Assembly (NCBI GenBank): GCA_029213195.1
Contig: JARGNI010000018.1
Span: 1-64,000, forward strand
Origin: Verrucomicrobiales bacterium
Lineage (GTDB): Bacteria > Verrucomicrobiota > Verrucomicrobiia > Verrucomicrobiales > DEV007
Length of the DNA stretch: 64,000 nucleotides
Direction of reading: 5' to 3'
A program made the position numbers and the translations under genes. This document shows positions 1 to 9,225 of this stretch, piece by piece. The notes below the pieces were generated by a model. That model was given only the letters and a program-made list of their open reading frames with translations, was not told where the DNA came from and ran no database searches. Position 1 is the stretch's first letter. The number at the start of each line of letters is the position of its first letter.

Positions 1-31
1 ATTTTTTTCAGTCTCTACCCTGCATCCTGAT

Positions 32-2815
32 ATGTTCAATCCCTGCATCCCTACCCGCTTTGCCGTTCTCGGTAGAGCGAGGGCATGCTTGCTTCTCTCT
101 TTTTCCCTGATGGCAGGGCTGGGCGCCCCCCTCTCGGGACAGGACTTCTCCGCAGCTTTCGAAAACTTTCGCAAGCTCGGACTACCCGATACCAAGGGCG
201 CCGAATATGGCACGGTCAGTCCAGCCGCCAATGCGAACTACTATGGCGCACAGGATCCCTACTCTCAGTTCCCCGGTTTCTACGATTTCAAGACGAAAGG
301 AAATGCTTGGCGGATTGCCCAGTCCGAAGAGAACGAATCCTTTCACGTCATTCTTTTCCAAACCCGGGAACAGGAACTCTCTCTGAATCCCAAAAACGAA
401 GAGACTCCATCAGCCAGCTTCAAGCCCGTCAAACTCGAACAGGATTGGAAATTGCTCCGAGCCCGGTTCGAAGACGAGAATTTCTTGTCCAACCTGGAGA
501 GCAACCCCTCCAATGCAGCTGATCTCATTCTTTTTGCCGCCCACCTCGATCGCCGGGGAATGGGAGCGGAAGCAACCGAGTTGGTCCAGAAAGTTCTCTC
601 CCACAGCGACAATCCGGAGTCCACGATCACCGCAACCATCGGCAAGCTGGCCACCAGCCAATATCGCACGGCCCTCCGAGAAGCCTACGAAGACTCCGAC
701 TGGAAAACGTTCTCGGAGCAGGTGGTCGCCATCGCGTCCCGCTTTGGTCGCGGATGGCCGGCAGAAGCTGGGGCTCGTCGGCTCGCCGAAATCGCCGCGA
801 AGCAAGCCTCCGAAACTTCTCTCACTCTTGCAAACGGTGAGCCGCCCTCTCCCGAGCAGCAGCAACTCCTCGCTCAGCTCGCCAAACTCGAGAATCCGCA
901 GATCCTCCAGAGCTTCACCTACTACGCTCCCTGGATCCTACCCGGGAATCCCATCGTCGAGCAGATGCAGGAAAGTCCGGACCCAGGAATGGAAGCCCTC
1001 CGCGGCCTGATCGGATCGGGAAAGGAGAGCATTCCCCTTCTCCTCGCCATGCTGGAGGACGAAACGTTTCTCCCATTTGCGACCCCGCAGGCCGACCATA
1101 TCGCGACCGCACTCGACCAGCAGGTTTCGGAAGCCTACCAGAGCCTGGGACAATCCGATTTCCAACGCCCCGCGACTTACTCCGACGTGGCCACCTTTCT
1201 TCTCGCCACGCTCGTCCCCGGTTTGGAAACCTACGATCTCGCTCGCGAGGAATTCACCCCCATTGTCGCGGATTGGTGGGAAGAGGCAAAGGATCAGTCT
1301 CCACTGGAGATGGCGAGAACCTATTTTCGCGAGGGCGGTGACGGACAGGCCCAAGTCGGGATCCAATACCTCTCCGAGCACGGAACCGAGGAGGACTTTG
1401 CCAAGGTCGAAGACCAACTCATCGATCAGGCATTTTCCTCGCCATGGGCCGATTTCTCTCTCATCCAGGGCTATCTCTCCGCCCGAGGGGAATCCGCGGC
1501 TCCTTTCTTCCAACGAATCAAGAAGGAGTCCGGAGAACTGCTCGCGGAGATGAAAGAGCGAAAGGATGAAGAACTCGAGTCCTACCAGGACAACTTCGAT
1601 CGCAACCTCAAGAACCTCGAAGCCTATGTCTCGAATGAGGGGGCCGAGGAAATCCTCGCAAAGATCGCTGACGGAGACACCGAGTTCTACGAAGTGCAGG
1701 AGGTCTTGTTCGAGAAACTGGCAGAACTCCCCTTCGAGGAGCAGATCCGGCTCATGCTCACCACGATCGCCCAGATCGAGGAAGTCGAAACCAAGTCCTC
1801 TCTGCTCGGATATCTCAGTTACCTGGAAAGATCCGAAGACACCGAGCTCGACCCGAAAGCCCATGAATCGCTTTGGAAGCCGTTCCTCGATGACACCACC
1901 GACATTGGAAACGGCAACACGATTCAGCTGAATGCCGCCTGGATTGCCGAAAACCTCTATGCACCCGAAGCCGCCGAAGAGCTCTCCGTTTTCTGGAGGT
2001 CGGCGGGAGAGTTTGGTTCCGAACTCCTTCTCGACCGGATTCGGAAACGACTGGCCGGGGTCAGCGGAGATGAACTTCCGCGCTATCCTTCCACCGATGA
2101 TGTCTCCGAGGATCGCCGCAAGGGGCTTGAATCGGAGCTGCTCGCGCTCGAAGAGGAGGCACTCCGCACGAGACTGAACGAGCTCACTCTCGCCGAGCGG
2201 ATCTGGGCTGTAGGCACGGCACGAAGCCCACAAACCGAAGAAGACTCCGATAGCACAGGACAGCCTTTGCAAGAAGCCATCGAGAAATTGCAATTCACCC
2301 TGACCTTGGGAGAAATTCCCGATGGATGGAACGAACTGCGCGCTCTAGAAGACCAGGTCATGTCCAAGGAGGCGTTCGATGCTCTCCTCGAAGCCGCGCT
2401 ATCTCATGTCAGCACCGAGAAAAGCTTTCTCCTTGAACTCTCTCGGGAATCGGGATTTTCCCCTTTTCACCTCTCCGTGAAGGAGATGGATCTCGATGCC
2501 CTGCTCAAGGAAGATGAGTCGCTGCTTATGGCGACGAACACCGTCTATCAGTTCCTGGAGAAAGAAGCGCCCTTTGTCGCGCTCTCATTCAACAAGCGAG
2601 GATACGGAAACTATTGGTTTCCTGAAATGGAGACCGACTCGATGGAGGATTACGCAAGACGATCTCTCGAGCAAATGGAAGCGCGCGGCAAACAGGTTCG
2701 TGACAGTCTCGACCAATGGTTCCAGGCACCGCTCGGATTCCCACGCGGATTTTCCATTTCCTTTGCCGGATTGACCTCCCTCCCCCCAGAAGAAGAAACA
2801 TCCGAAGAGCCCTGA
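32..2815 (+). CDS. Large exported protein of unknown function, first gene of the MoxR/vWA operon
   Basis: A 927-residue protein with a basic N-terminus and a hydrophobic stretch (about residues 18-36) that looks like a signal peptide ending near a Gln-Asp junction. The rest is hydrophilic, acidic and apparently helical, with no further membrane segment and no catalytic motif I recognise. It carries many Glu/Leu-rich helical segments, which would fit an alpha-solenoid or scaffold, but I cannot identify a repeat unit. The stop lies 28 bases before the MoxR gene, so the two are probably co-transcribed. By inference it is a periplasmic partner or client of the downstream MoxR/DUF58/vWA proteins. 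The ATG is only 31 bases into the window, so an upstream gene in the same operon cannot be excluded. Confidence 0.75.
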   Translation: MFNPCIPTRFAVLGRARACLLLSFSLMAGLGAPLSGQDFSAAFENFRKLGLPDTKGAEYGTVSPAANANYYGAQDPYSQFPGFYDFKTKGNAWRIAQSEENESFHVILFQTREQELSLNPKNEETPSASFKPVKLEQDWKLLRARFEDENFLSNLESNPSNAADLILFAAHLDRRGMGAEATELVQKVLSHSDNPESTITATIGKLATSQYRTALREAYEDSDWKTFSEQVVAIASRFGRGWPAEAGARRLAEIAAKQASETSLTLANGEPPSPEQQQLLAQLAKLENPQILQSFTYYAPWILPGNPIVEQMQESPDPGMEALRGLIGSGKESIPLLLAMLEDETFLPFATPQADHIATALDQQVSEAYQSLGQSDFQRPATYSDVATFLLATLVPGLETYDLAREEFTPIVADWWEEAKDQSPLEMARTYFREGGDGQAQVGIQYLSEHGTEEDFAKVEDQLIDQAFSSPWADFSLIQGYLSARGESAAPFFQRIKKESGELLAEMKERKDEELESYQDNFDRNLKNLEAYVSNEGAEEILAKIADGDTEFYEVQEVLFEKLAELPFEEQIRLMLTTIAQIEEVETKSSLLGYLSYLERSEDTELDPKAHESLWKPFLDDTTDIGNGNTIQLNAAWIAENLYAPEAAEELSVFWRSAGEFGSELLLDRIRKRLAGVSGDELPRYPSTDDVSEDRRKGLESELLALEEEALRTRLNELTLAERIWAVGTARSPQTEEDSDSTGQPLQEAIEKLQFTLTLGEIPDGWNELRALEDQVMSKEAFDALLEAALSHVSTEKSFLLELSRESGFSPFHLSVKEMDLDALLKEDESLLMATNTVYQFLEKEAPFVALSFNKRGYGNYWFPEMETDSMEDYARRSLEQMEARGKQVRDSLDQWFQAPLGFPRGFSISFAGLTSLPPEEETSEEP

Positions 2816-2843
2816 CAAAACCTCTTTCCATCTTTCACCGAAA

Positions 2844-3839
2844 ATGACCGACACCCCACAAACCAGCGAAGCCCAATGGCAGAACGTTCGCGACAAGATC
2901 GACGAACTCAAGAAGGAGACCGCTCGAGTGATCGTCGGTCAGGATGAGATCGTCGAGCAGATGCTCGTCTCGTTGCTCTGTCGAGGACACTGCCTCGTCA
3001 TCGGGGTGCCAGGGCTTGCCAAGACCCTTCTCGTCAGCACCCTTGGAAAGATCCTCGGACTGCATTTCAACCGGATTCAGTTCACTCCCGACCTGATGCC
3101 AACCGACATCGTCGGAAGTGAAATTCTCCAATCCAACTCCGATGGCGGACGGGAGTTCGAATACGTCGAGGGCCCCATTTTTACCAACCTTCTCCTCGCC
3201 GATGAGATCAACCGAACGCCTCCGAAAACCCAGGCCGCTCTACTCGAGGCGATGCAGGAAAAGCAGGTCACCGTGGCAGGCAAAAGCCGCACCCTCGAAG
3301 AACCCTTCATCGTCTACGCCACGCAGAACCCCATCGAGCACGAGGGCACCTATCCTCTCCCGGAAGCCCAACTCGACCGATTCTTCTTCAACCTTCTCAT
3401 CGACTACCCCGACATGGAAGAAGAGGAGCAGATCGTGCGACTGACCACGACCCGGGAAGTTCCCCAGGCCAATTCCATCCTCACCCCCCAGGAAGTGATC
3501 CAGCTTCAGGATGCCACGCTCGATGTTCCCGTTCCCGATCATGTCCTCCACTACATTTTGAAACTCACTCATTCCTCCCGTCCTGCCTCCGAGCATGCTC
3601 CGGATTTCGTGAAAGAATATGTTGCCTACGGTGCCGGGCCCCGAGCTTCGCAGAACCTGACCCGCGCCGCTCGCGCGCTGGCGCTTCTCCGTGGAACGCC
3701 GTCCGCCTCCGTCGAGGAAGTTCAGGATCTCGCCAAGGCCGTCCTCCGGCACCGCATCATCCCGAACTACAACGCGACGGGCGAAGGAATCACCGTCGAG
3801 GACCTCATCGACCGTCTCCTCGAGCACGTCGACGCCTGA
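2844..3839 (+). CDS. MoxR-family AAA+ ATPase
   Basis: This 331-residue AAA+ ATPase belongs to the MoxR group, whose members act as chaperone-like machines that assemble or activate partner proteins, usually together with vWA-domain proteins. The Walker A motif GVPGLAKT is at residues 54-61. The Walker B segment LLLADE ends at Asp120-Glu121 and is followed by the family-typical INRTPPKTQAALLEAMQE. The LPEAQLDRF signature follows further on. Length is normal for the family and the protein should be cytoplasmic. The DUF58 gene starts five bases after the stop, and BatA-like and vWA genes follow, which is the classical MoxR context. No Shine-Dalgarno sequence is visible before the ATG. Confidence 0.95.
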   Translation: MTDTPQTSEAQWQNVRDKIDELKKETARVIVGQDEIVEQMLVSLLCRGHCLVIGVPGLAKTLLVSTLGKILGLHFNRIQFTPDLMPTDIVGSEILQSNSDGGREFEYVEGPIFTNLLLADEINRTPPKTQAALLEAMQEKQVTVAGKSRTLEEPFIVYATQNPIEHEGTYPLPEAQLDRFFFNLLIDYPDMEEEEQIVRLTTTREVPQANSILTPQEVIQLQDATLDVPVPDHVLHYILKLTHSSRPASEHAPDFVKEYVAYGAGPRASQNLTRAARALALLRGTPSASVEEVQDLAKAVLRHRIIPNYNATGEGITVEDLIDRLLEHVDA

Positions 3840-3844
3840 CCTGT

Positions 3845-4720
3845 ATGGCTGGTCATCGCTATCTCCGTCCGGAGGATATCCGCAAACTCCAGACCTTCGA
3901 GTTCGCTCCGAAGGCCCTGGTCGAAGGGTACCTCCAGGGGCGCCATCGCTCCCGTTCGCGTGGCTCGTCGATCGAGTTTCACGAGTATCGGGAGTACACG
4001 CCTGGTGATGATCTCAAGCTGATCGACTGGCGCGTCTTTGCTCGGAGTGACAAGCATTTCCTCCGCACCTTCGAACAGGAGACCAATCTCGAGTGCCACA
4101 TCTTTCTCGACAGCAGCGCCTCGATGGGATTCGACGGGGGATCGGAAATCTCCAAGCTCGAATACGGCTCCTTCTTCGCCGCCGCCCTGAGCTACCTCGT
4201 CGTTCGCTACGGCGACCGGGTTTCCCTGCAGACTTTCGACGAAACGATCCGCGAGTATTTCCCACCGGGCAGTACGAATACGCACCTGCACCGCATCCTC
4301 GGCGCCCTCGAGCGCAATACTCCCGGGAAGGAAACCTCGGTAGCTGAGGCGCTGATGAAAGCCGCTCCCCTTCTCACCCGAAAAGGCATCCTCGTGGTTG
4401 TCTCCGATTTCTTCGACAACCCGGCCGACATCTTCCAGGCCCTAAGTCCGTATCTCCACCGCGGATTTCGAGTTCACCTCTTTCACCTGCTCACTCCCGG
4501 AGAACTCGATCTTGAGCAACGCGGACTCACCACCTACCGCGACCTCGAAACCTCGACCCGCCTCATCGCCCATCCGTCCGCGCTGAAAGAACGCTACAAG
4601 GAAGCAATCGAAGAACACATCGGCAGCCTCCGTCAACTCGCCCAGCGACGCAGTGTCGACTACTCGCTCCACCGAACCGACTCCCACTTCTTCCGACTCT
4701 TCGACAAACTCATCGTGTAG
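3845..4720 (+). CDS. DUF58 domain protein with vWA-like metal site
   Basis: A 291-residue DUF58 protein. The family signature is clear: an RSRGSSIEFHEYREYTPGDD segment followed by the IDWRVFAR motif near residues 60-67. A MIDAS-type Asp-x-Ser-x-Ser (residues 89-93, DSSAS) follows, as in von Willebrand A folds. No membrane segment is evident, so it is probably cytoplasmic or peripheral. DUF58 proteins almost always sit next to MoxR ATPases and are thought to be their direct partners. Here the gene starts five bases after moxR and is followed by a 254-base gap with a twin-hairpin element before the BatA-like gene. Confidence 0.93.
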   Translation: MAGHRYLRPEDIRKLQTFEFAPKALVEGYLQGRHRSRSRGSSIEFHEYREYTPGDDLKLIDWRVFARSDKHFLRTFEQETNLECHIFLDSSASMGFDGGSEISKLEYGSFFAAALSYLVVRYGDRVSLQTFDETIREYFPPGSTNTHLHRILGALERNTPGKETSVAEALMKAAPLLTRKGILVVVSDFFDNPADIFQALSPYLHRGFRVHLFHLLTPGELDLEQRGLTTYRDLETSTRLIAHPSALKERYKEAIEEHIGSLRQLAQRRSVDYSLHRTDSHFFRLFDKLIV

Positions 4721-4810
4721 ACCAAATCCAACCCTGACATACTCCTACTAGACTCATCACCCAACCGGAACAGTACAGCATTGAAGATTCGCGCGATACG
4801 TAGCGAACAG

Positions 4811-4871
4811 TCGGAAGATTGGCATCTTCCGCTACAAGCCTCCGACGTAGCGGAACTCGCAAGAGTTCCGA
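4811..4871. repeat. REP-like twin-hairpin element inside the MoxR/vWA operon
   Basis: Two 25-base arms, 4811-4835 and 4847-4871, are inverted relative to each other around an 11-base spacer. Each arm also contains its own hairpin: GGAAGAT-TGGC-ATCTTCC in the first and GGAACTC-GCAA-GAGTTCC in the second. The outer bases (GTAGCGGAA and TTCCGA) are conserved between arms. The inner stem bases differ but still pair, and the second hairpin has a GNRA-type loop. This is the organisation of REP/BIME-type intergenic elements. It lies between the DUF58 and BatA-like genes and could stabilise, process or attenuate the operon mRNA. Only one copy of this sequence was noticed in the window. Confidence 0.6.
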
Positions 4872-4974
4872 CCTAGATGCGCCCCATCCTCCCTTACGCT
4901 CAATTCAATCTTGTTCCCACCCAACCATGTTCATTCCCTGACCTGACCCTCTTGCTTCCGCATTTTTCCTTTCG

Positions 4975-6975
4975 ATGTCTTTCAATTTCCTCAACCCGAA
5001 CCTGCTCTGGCTCCTCGCTCTCGCGTTGGTGCCGCTGCTGCTTCATCTCTTCGCGAGAACGAAGCCGCCGGTCTACGAGTTCAGTTCGGTCGAGTTTCTT
5101 CGAAAGATCATTCGAAAGACGATGCGACTGAAGAAGCCGCAGGATTACCTTCTCCTCGCACTTCGCACCCTCGCCGTCCTCGCCTTGATCGGAGCCTTTC
5201 TCCGACCGCTCCTGTTCTCGCAGGAAAAACTCTCGGGGTTGTTTCAGAAGAAGAGTCTCGTCGCCATTGTCGACGCGTCCGCCTCGATGGCCTATGTCGA
5301 AGGGGCTCAGACCCGATTCGCGACCGCCTGTGCCGAAACCAGCGAACTGCTTTCCGGTCTCTCCGCTCGAGACCAAGCCAACATCATCTGGATGAAGGCG
5401 GAACCCGAATCCGTTTTCCCCGACGAGCTGGCTTCGAATCTCGGATACCTCAAGGACCAACTCCGCCGTGCCTCCGTCACCGTCGAGCGTGGCTCGCTGG
5501 ACAAGTCCTTCGCCCTCGCGCTCGAACTTCTCGCAGAAGCCGAAGGAAAGAAAGAGATCTGCATCGTCTCCGATTTTCAAGCCACCGCCTGGGAGGACTT
5601 CTCTCCTGCCGTTCCCGAGGGAGTCGATCTCATTCATGTGCGCATCGGGAAACGCGAGGCCGGCAATCGCGCCATCGTCGATCTTTCCTTCGAACCCTCC
5701 CGCCCCGTCGTCGGAGAAGAGATCGCGGTCTACGCCGAGATTCAGAATTTCTCCTCGGAAGATGTCGAGACTACGGTCTTCAGCGAAGTCGGTGAGAATC
5801 GCCGATCACAGAATCTTTCGCTTCCAGCAGGACAACGGATCACGACGACCTTTCGTCATACCGTGTCCTCCGCTGGCCCGACACCGATTCGCATCTCGCT
5901 GACAGAGGATGCCTTCCCCGCCGACGACCAACGCATGGCGGTCGCCGAGGTTCGCCCTTACCTGCGACTCGCCATGATCGGCGAACACGATCCTGACACG
6001 GCACGAATCTGGACCCGCGCGGCCCAGGCCCTGCAGTGGGCGGTTCCCGAATGGGTCAGCCCTGCCGACCTCACCACGGAGTCAGTCAACGGCTTCGATG
6101 CCGTCTTCTGGTCGGGCACCCCGAGCGAGGAGGCGCTGGCGCTTTTTGCAGCTGCCGGAGAAACCCTGAAATTCGTCCTCCAGCCAGCTCCGGGTGATTT
6201 ACCTCCCAGTCTCTTTCCTGATTCCACCGATTCAATTTCAGTCGCAAAGGAATCAAGTGGGGATGAGCTCTACTCCATCTCTATCGCCGATCCTGACGCG
6301 GAGCTTTTCGAACTTTTTCGCGGAGATGACCATGGTGACCTCGATGGGCTGAGCGGAAAGGATCGCCTCCGTCTCTCCAACGTTCCCGGAGGAAAATCGC
6401 TCCTCCAGTTTTCGGATGGATCCCCCGCTCTCCTCGAAGCCACCCCACGCCGTTATCTCTGGCTTCTCCCCCTTTCTGGGGAACCGGGTAACTTCGCCGG
6501 TCGGGTCGAGTTTCTCCCCTTCTTCGCCGAGTTCCTCCTTTCAAATCGACTGACTGGTGTCGGGGTGAACCAATACATCTACGAGCCGGGCGATCCTGTT
6601 CTCTGGGAAGCCCCGGAACCCATCGGACGGGACGACCTGCGTCTCCTTGGTCCTGACAAGGAGGAGCTGGAATTCCAAGCCGCCGAGGGACAGCAATGGA
6701 TGGCCCAACCCTTCGATCGACCCGGGATCTTTCCCTGGCAGCTCGGGGACAATCCCATCGGTTATTCGGTCGTGAACTTTCCTCCTACCGAATCCAACCT
6801 CGCCTCGCTGACCCGAGAACAAACCCAGGACTCCGCCTCCGTCGCCGTGGAGGGCGGAAGCGAAGTCCGGCAACTCCGCGATGGCATTCCTCTTTGGCCC
6901 TGGCTCCTCGCAGCGGCCGTTTGCTTCTTTCTCCTCGAGAGTGGCGTCACCTTCTGGGCCGCTCGAACTCCCTGA
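4975..6975 (+). CDS. BatA-like membrane-anchored vWA protein
   Basis: A 666-residue protein with the N-terminal BatA/aerotolerance-regulator signature: a start reading NFLNPNLLWLLALALVPLLL (first membrane helix, about residues 5-26), a second helix at about 59-80, then a vWA fold. Its MIDAS-like DASAS is at residues 100-104. A long periplasmic region follows, and a final membrane helix sits close to the C-terminus (about 640-662). In known systems such proteins work with MoxR and DUF58 in the envelope. The stop is six bases before the next gene. The start was chosen at the ATG directly before the conserved N-terminal helix. Confidence 0.88.
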   Translation: MSFNFLNPNLLWLLALALVPLLLHLFARTKPPVYEFSSVEFLRKIIRKTMRLKKPQDYLLLALRTLAVLALIGAFLRPLLFSQEKLSGLFQKKSLVAIVDASASMAYVEGAQTRFATACAETSELLSGLSARDQANIIWMKAEPESVFPDELASNLGYLKDQLRRASVTVERGSLDKSFALALELLAEAEGKKEICIVSDFQATAWEDFSPAVPEGVDLIHVRIGKREAGNRAIVDLSFEPSRPVVGEEIAVYAEIQNFSSEDVETTVFSEVGENRRSQNLSLPAGQRITTTFRHTVSSAGPTPIRISLTEDAFPADDQRMAVAEVRPYLRLAMIGEHDPDTARIWTRAAQALQWAVPEWVSPADLTTESVNGFDAVFWSGTPSEEALALFAAAGETLKFVLQPAPGDLPPSLFPDSTDSISVAKESSGDELYSISIADPDAELFELFRGDDHGDLDGLSGKDRLRLSNVPGGKSLLQFSDGSPALLEATPRRYLWLLPLSGEPGNFAGRVEFLPFFAEFLLSNRLTGVGVNQYIYEPGDPVLWEAPEPIGRDDLRLLGPDKEELEFQAAEGQQWMAQPFDRPGIFPWQLGDNPIGYSVVNFPPTESNLASLTREQTQDSASVAVEGGSEVRQLRDGIPLWPWLLAAAVCFFLLESGVTFWAARTP

Positions 6976-6981
6976 TCTTTC

Positions 6982-9225
6982 TTGAATCCCAGCTCCGACA
7001 TCTCCTTCAATCCGCCGACCTCGCTTCCTCATCTGGTCCTGCTCTTCGTGATCCTCGCGATCGGACTGGGCTGGCTGGCGTGGAAAAGTTCGGCCCGGGC
7101 GAACCGCTCCGCTCAGGTGCTCGTTGTCGTTTGTCGGATTCTCCTCGTGGGAGCCCTGCTCCTGCTCCTGCTCAACCCTGGGCGCTGGATCGAGAATCGG
7201 GAAGAAACCAAGCAATACTGGTCCGTTCTCGTCGATGAAAGTCTCAGCATGGGGACCCAGGATCCGGGCGAGGACCAGACTCGCTGGGACGCAGCCCAGG
7301 CCCACCTCGATACGATTCTCGATCTTGCCGAAGAACGAGACGACGTGGAAGTCCTGACCTTTGCGGAGAAATTGAACCCGGAAAAAGCGAACAATCTTTC
7401 TTCCCGCAAACCCGAAGGCAACAACACCGACCTGGCATCCTCGAGCGACACGCTCCTCACCATGGCGCGAGGTCGCTCCGATCAGTTTCGAGGAGCGATC
7501 GTTCTCACCGACGGACGCCAGACCCGCGAGGGTTCCGACCTCGAGCGAGTCGCCCTGCGCGCCCGATCGATGGAGTCCCCTTTCTATTTTCTTCCCATCG
7601 GGGGTGAAGTGAAGCCAGTCGATCTTTCCGTGGAACCCGAGCGCCGCCAGTTCGTCGCCTTTGCCGGACAGGAGGCCTCGATTTCTGCCAAGGTTCGTTC
7701 GCAGGGGCTCGGCCCCACCCGCCCCGAGATCACCCTGACCGACGCCAGTGGAAAAGAATGGGGCAAGCAGCAGGTCGAACTTTCCGCCGAGGGAGAAACC
7801 GAGGCCCGCTTCCGTTTCCCCGCTCCCGAGCCTGGAGTGCACCTGCTCCAACTCTCGACCCCGGAATGGCCGGGAGAAAGAATCCTCGCCAACAACGAGG
7901 CGACCGTCACGGTCACCGTTCTCGATGGCACGACGAAGATCTTCATGGCCGAGGGGGCGCCCTACTGGGATTCCAAATTTCTCGCCCAGATGATCCGAAA
8001 CCAGGAGAACATGGAGATCGCCTCGGTCTACCGTCTCGCCGAGGAAAGGTTCTTCCGGGTGGAAACCGGCGACGAGAGACCGAGCCAGGAAACGGAGAAC
8101 ATTTTCCCCTCCACTCCCGAAGCTCTCGCCGAGTATGATCTCATCGTCCTTGGCAAAGGAGTCGAGTATTTCCTCGATGAAAAACGACTCGCGCTCCTCA
8201 GTGAATTCGTCCGAGACCGCGGAGGCTCCATCCTCTTCACTCGGGGCAAACCCTATCGCGCCAACTTTGAAGGCATCGAGTTTCTCGAACCGGTCACCTG
8301 GGGCGAGAAGATCGGAGAACCTCTTCAACTGCGACCGACCCGAGCCGGTGAGGCCGCCGGACTCTTTGGCGATCTTCTCCCGGGCGTCGACGATCCAGTC
8401 TGGGATACTCTGCCCCAGTTGGAAGACTCGCACCAGTGTCTCGAGATCAAGCCATTCACCGAGATCCTTCTCGAAGGTCGCTGGACTCTCGATGGCCGCG
8501 AGCAGGCTCTCCCCTTGCTCATGAGTCGTCGCTTCGGTCGCGGCATGACCCTGACCCTCAACGCCGACGGACTCTGGCAGTGGGATTTCTTTCCCTCCGA
8601 GAAAGGGGTCGAGGGTCAATACGAAGAGTTTTGGAGCCAACTCATCCAGTGGGCGATCACCTTCTCCGAGTTTCTCCCGGGACAGGATCTCTCCCTCCAC
8701 CTCGACCAGTCCATCGTGCGCCCTGGGGAACTGGTCCGCGCACGGATCGGATACCGTGGCGACTCGAATGCAGAATCGCCACCTCAGCCGGGACTTGCCC
8801 TCTATCGCGGCACCGAATTGCTCCGAGAAATCCCCGCCTCGAAACCGGGAGCCGCAGCAGTGCGCTGGGAAGCCTCGATCACCTTGAACGAACCTGGCTC
8901 CTACCGCGTCGCGGCGATCGATCAGAACGACCGGGAAAAACCCGGGCCGAGCCTTCCGCTGACGGTGCTTCCGCCTCCGAGCGAAACGGAGCAGCTCAGT
9001 GCCGATCCCGACTTTCTCACCGCCTTTGCCGAGGTCTCGGGCGGAAGAATCATTTCGGCCGACGAATTTCCCGATATCGTTTCCGAACTTTCAACTCCAA
9101 AGGCCAGTGTCGACCGGGAAAAGGCCGAATGGGAGCCGATTTGGGACCAATGGTACTGGTTCTCGATCGTTCTTTTCATAGGAGGCTTGGAATGGTTTAC
9201 TAGACGAAGATCCGGATTGCTGTGA
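6982..9225 (+). CDS. Membrane protein with vWA-like and glutamine-amidotransferase-like regions
   Basis: This 747-residue protein appears to start at TTG; no in-frame ATG precedes the conserved membrane region. Two N-terminal membrane helices (about residues 18-35 and 45-65) precede a vWA-like region with a DESLS MIDAS motif at residues 85-89. A large middle part resembles the amidotransferase-like fold common in such Planctomycetota-Verrucomicrobiota proteins, where the catalytic residues are generally lost. A C-terminal membrane helix ends the protein. It overlaps the next gene by four bases (GTGA), so translation is probably coupled. It is likely a second vWA partner of MoxR facing the periplasm. 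Confidence 0.8.
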   Translation: MNPSSDISFNPPTSLPHLVLLFVILAIGLGWLAWKSSARANRSAQVLVVVCRILLVGALLLLLLNPGRWIENREETKQYWSVLVDESLSMGTQDPGEDQTRWDAAQAHLDTILDLAEERDDVEVLTFAEKLNPEKANNLSSRKPEGNNTDLASSSDTLLTMARGRSDQFRGAIVLTDGRQTREGSDLERVALRARSMESPFYFLPIGGEVKPVDLSVEPERRQFVAFAGQEASISAKVRSQGLGPTRPEITLTDASGKEWGKQQVELSAEGETEARFRFPAPEPGVHLLQLSTPEWPGERILANNEATVTVTVLDGTTKIFMAEGAPYWDSKFLAQMIRNQENMEIASVYRLAEERFFRVETGDERPSQETENIFPSTPEALAEYDLIVLGKGVEYFLDEKRLALLSEFVRDRGGSILFTRGKPYRANFEGIEFLEPVTWGEKIGEPLQLRPTRAGEAAGLFGDLLPGVDDPVWDTLPQLEDSHQCLEIKPFTEILLEGRWTLDGREQALPLLMSRRFGRGMTLTLNADGLWQWDFFPSEKGVEGQYEEFWSQLIQWAITFSEFLPGQDLSLHLDQSIVRPGELVRARIGYRGDSNAESPPQPGLALYRGTELLREIPASKPGAAAVRWEASITLNEPGSYRVAAIDQNDREKPGPSLPLTVLPPPSETEQLSADPDFLTAFAEVSGGRIISADEFPDIVSELSTPKASVDREKAEWEPIWDQWYWFSIVLFIGGLEWFTRRRSGLL

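Noticed and set aside
6541-8700. 719-codon open frame on the minus strand
   Set aside because: It lies exactly opposite the BatA-like and vWA genes, has no recognisable domain and starts without context. It is a by-product of GC-rich codon usage on the coding strand.
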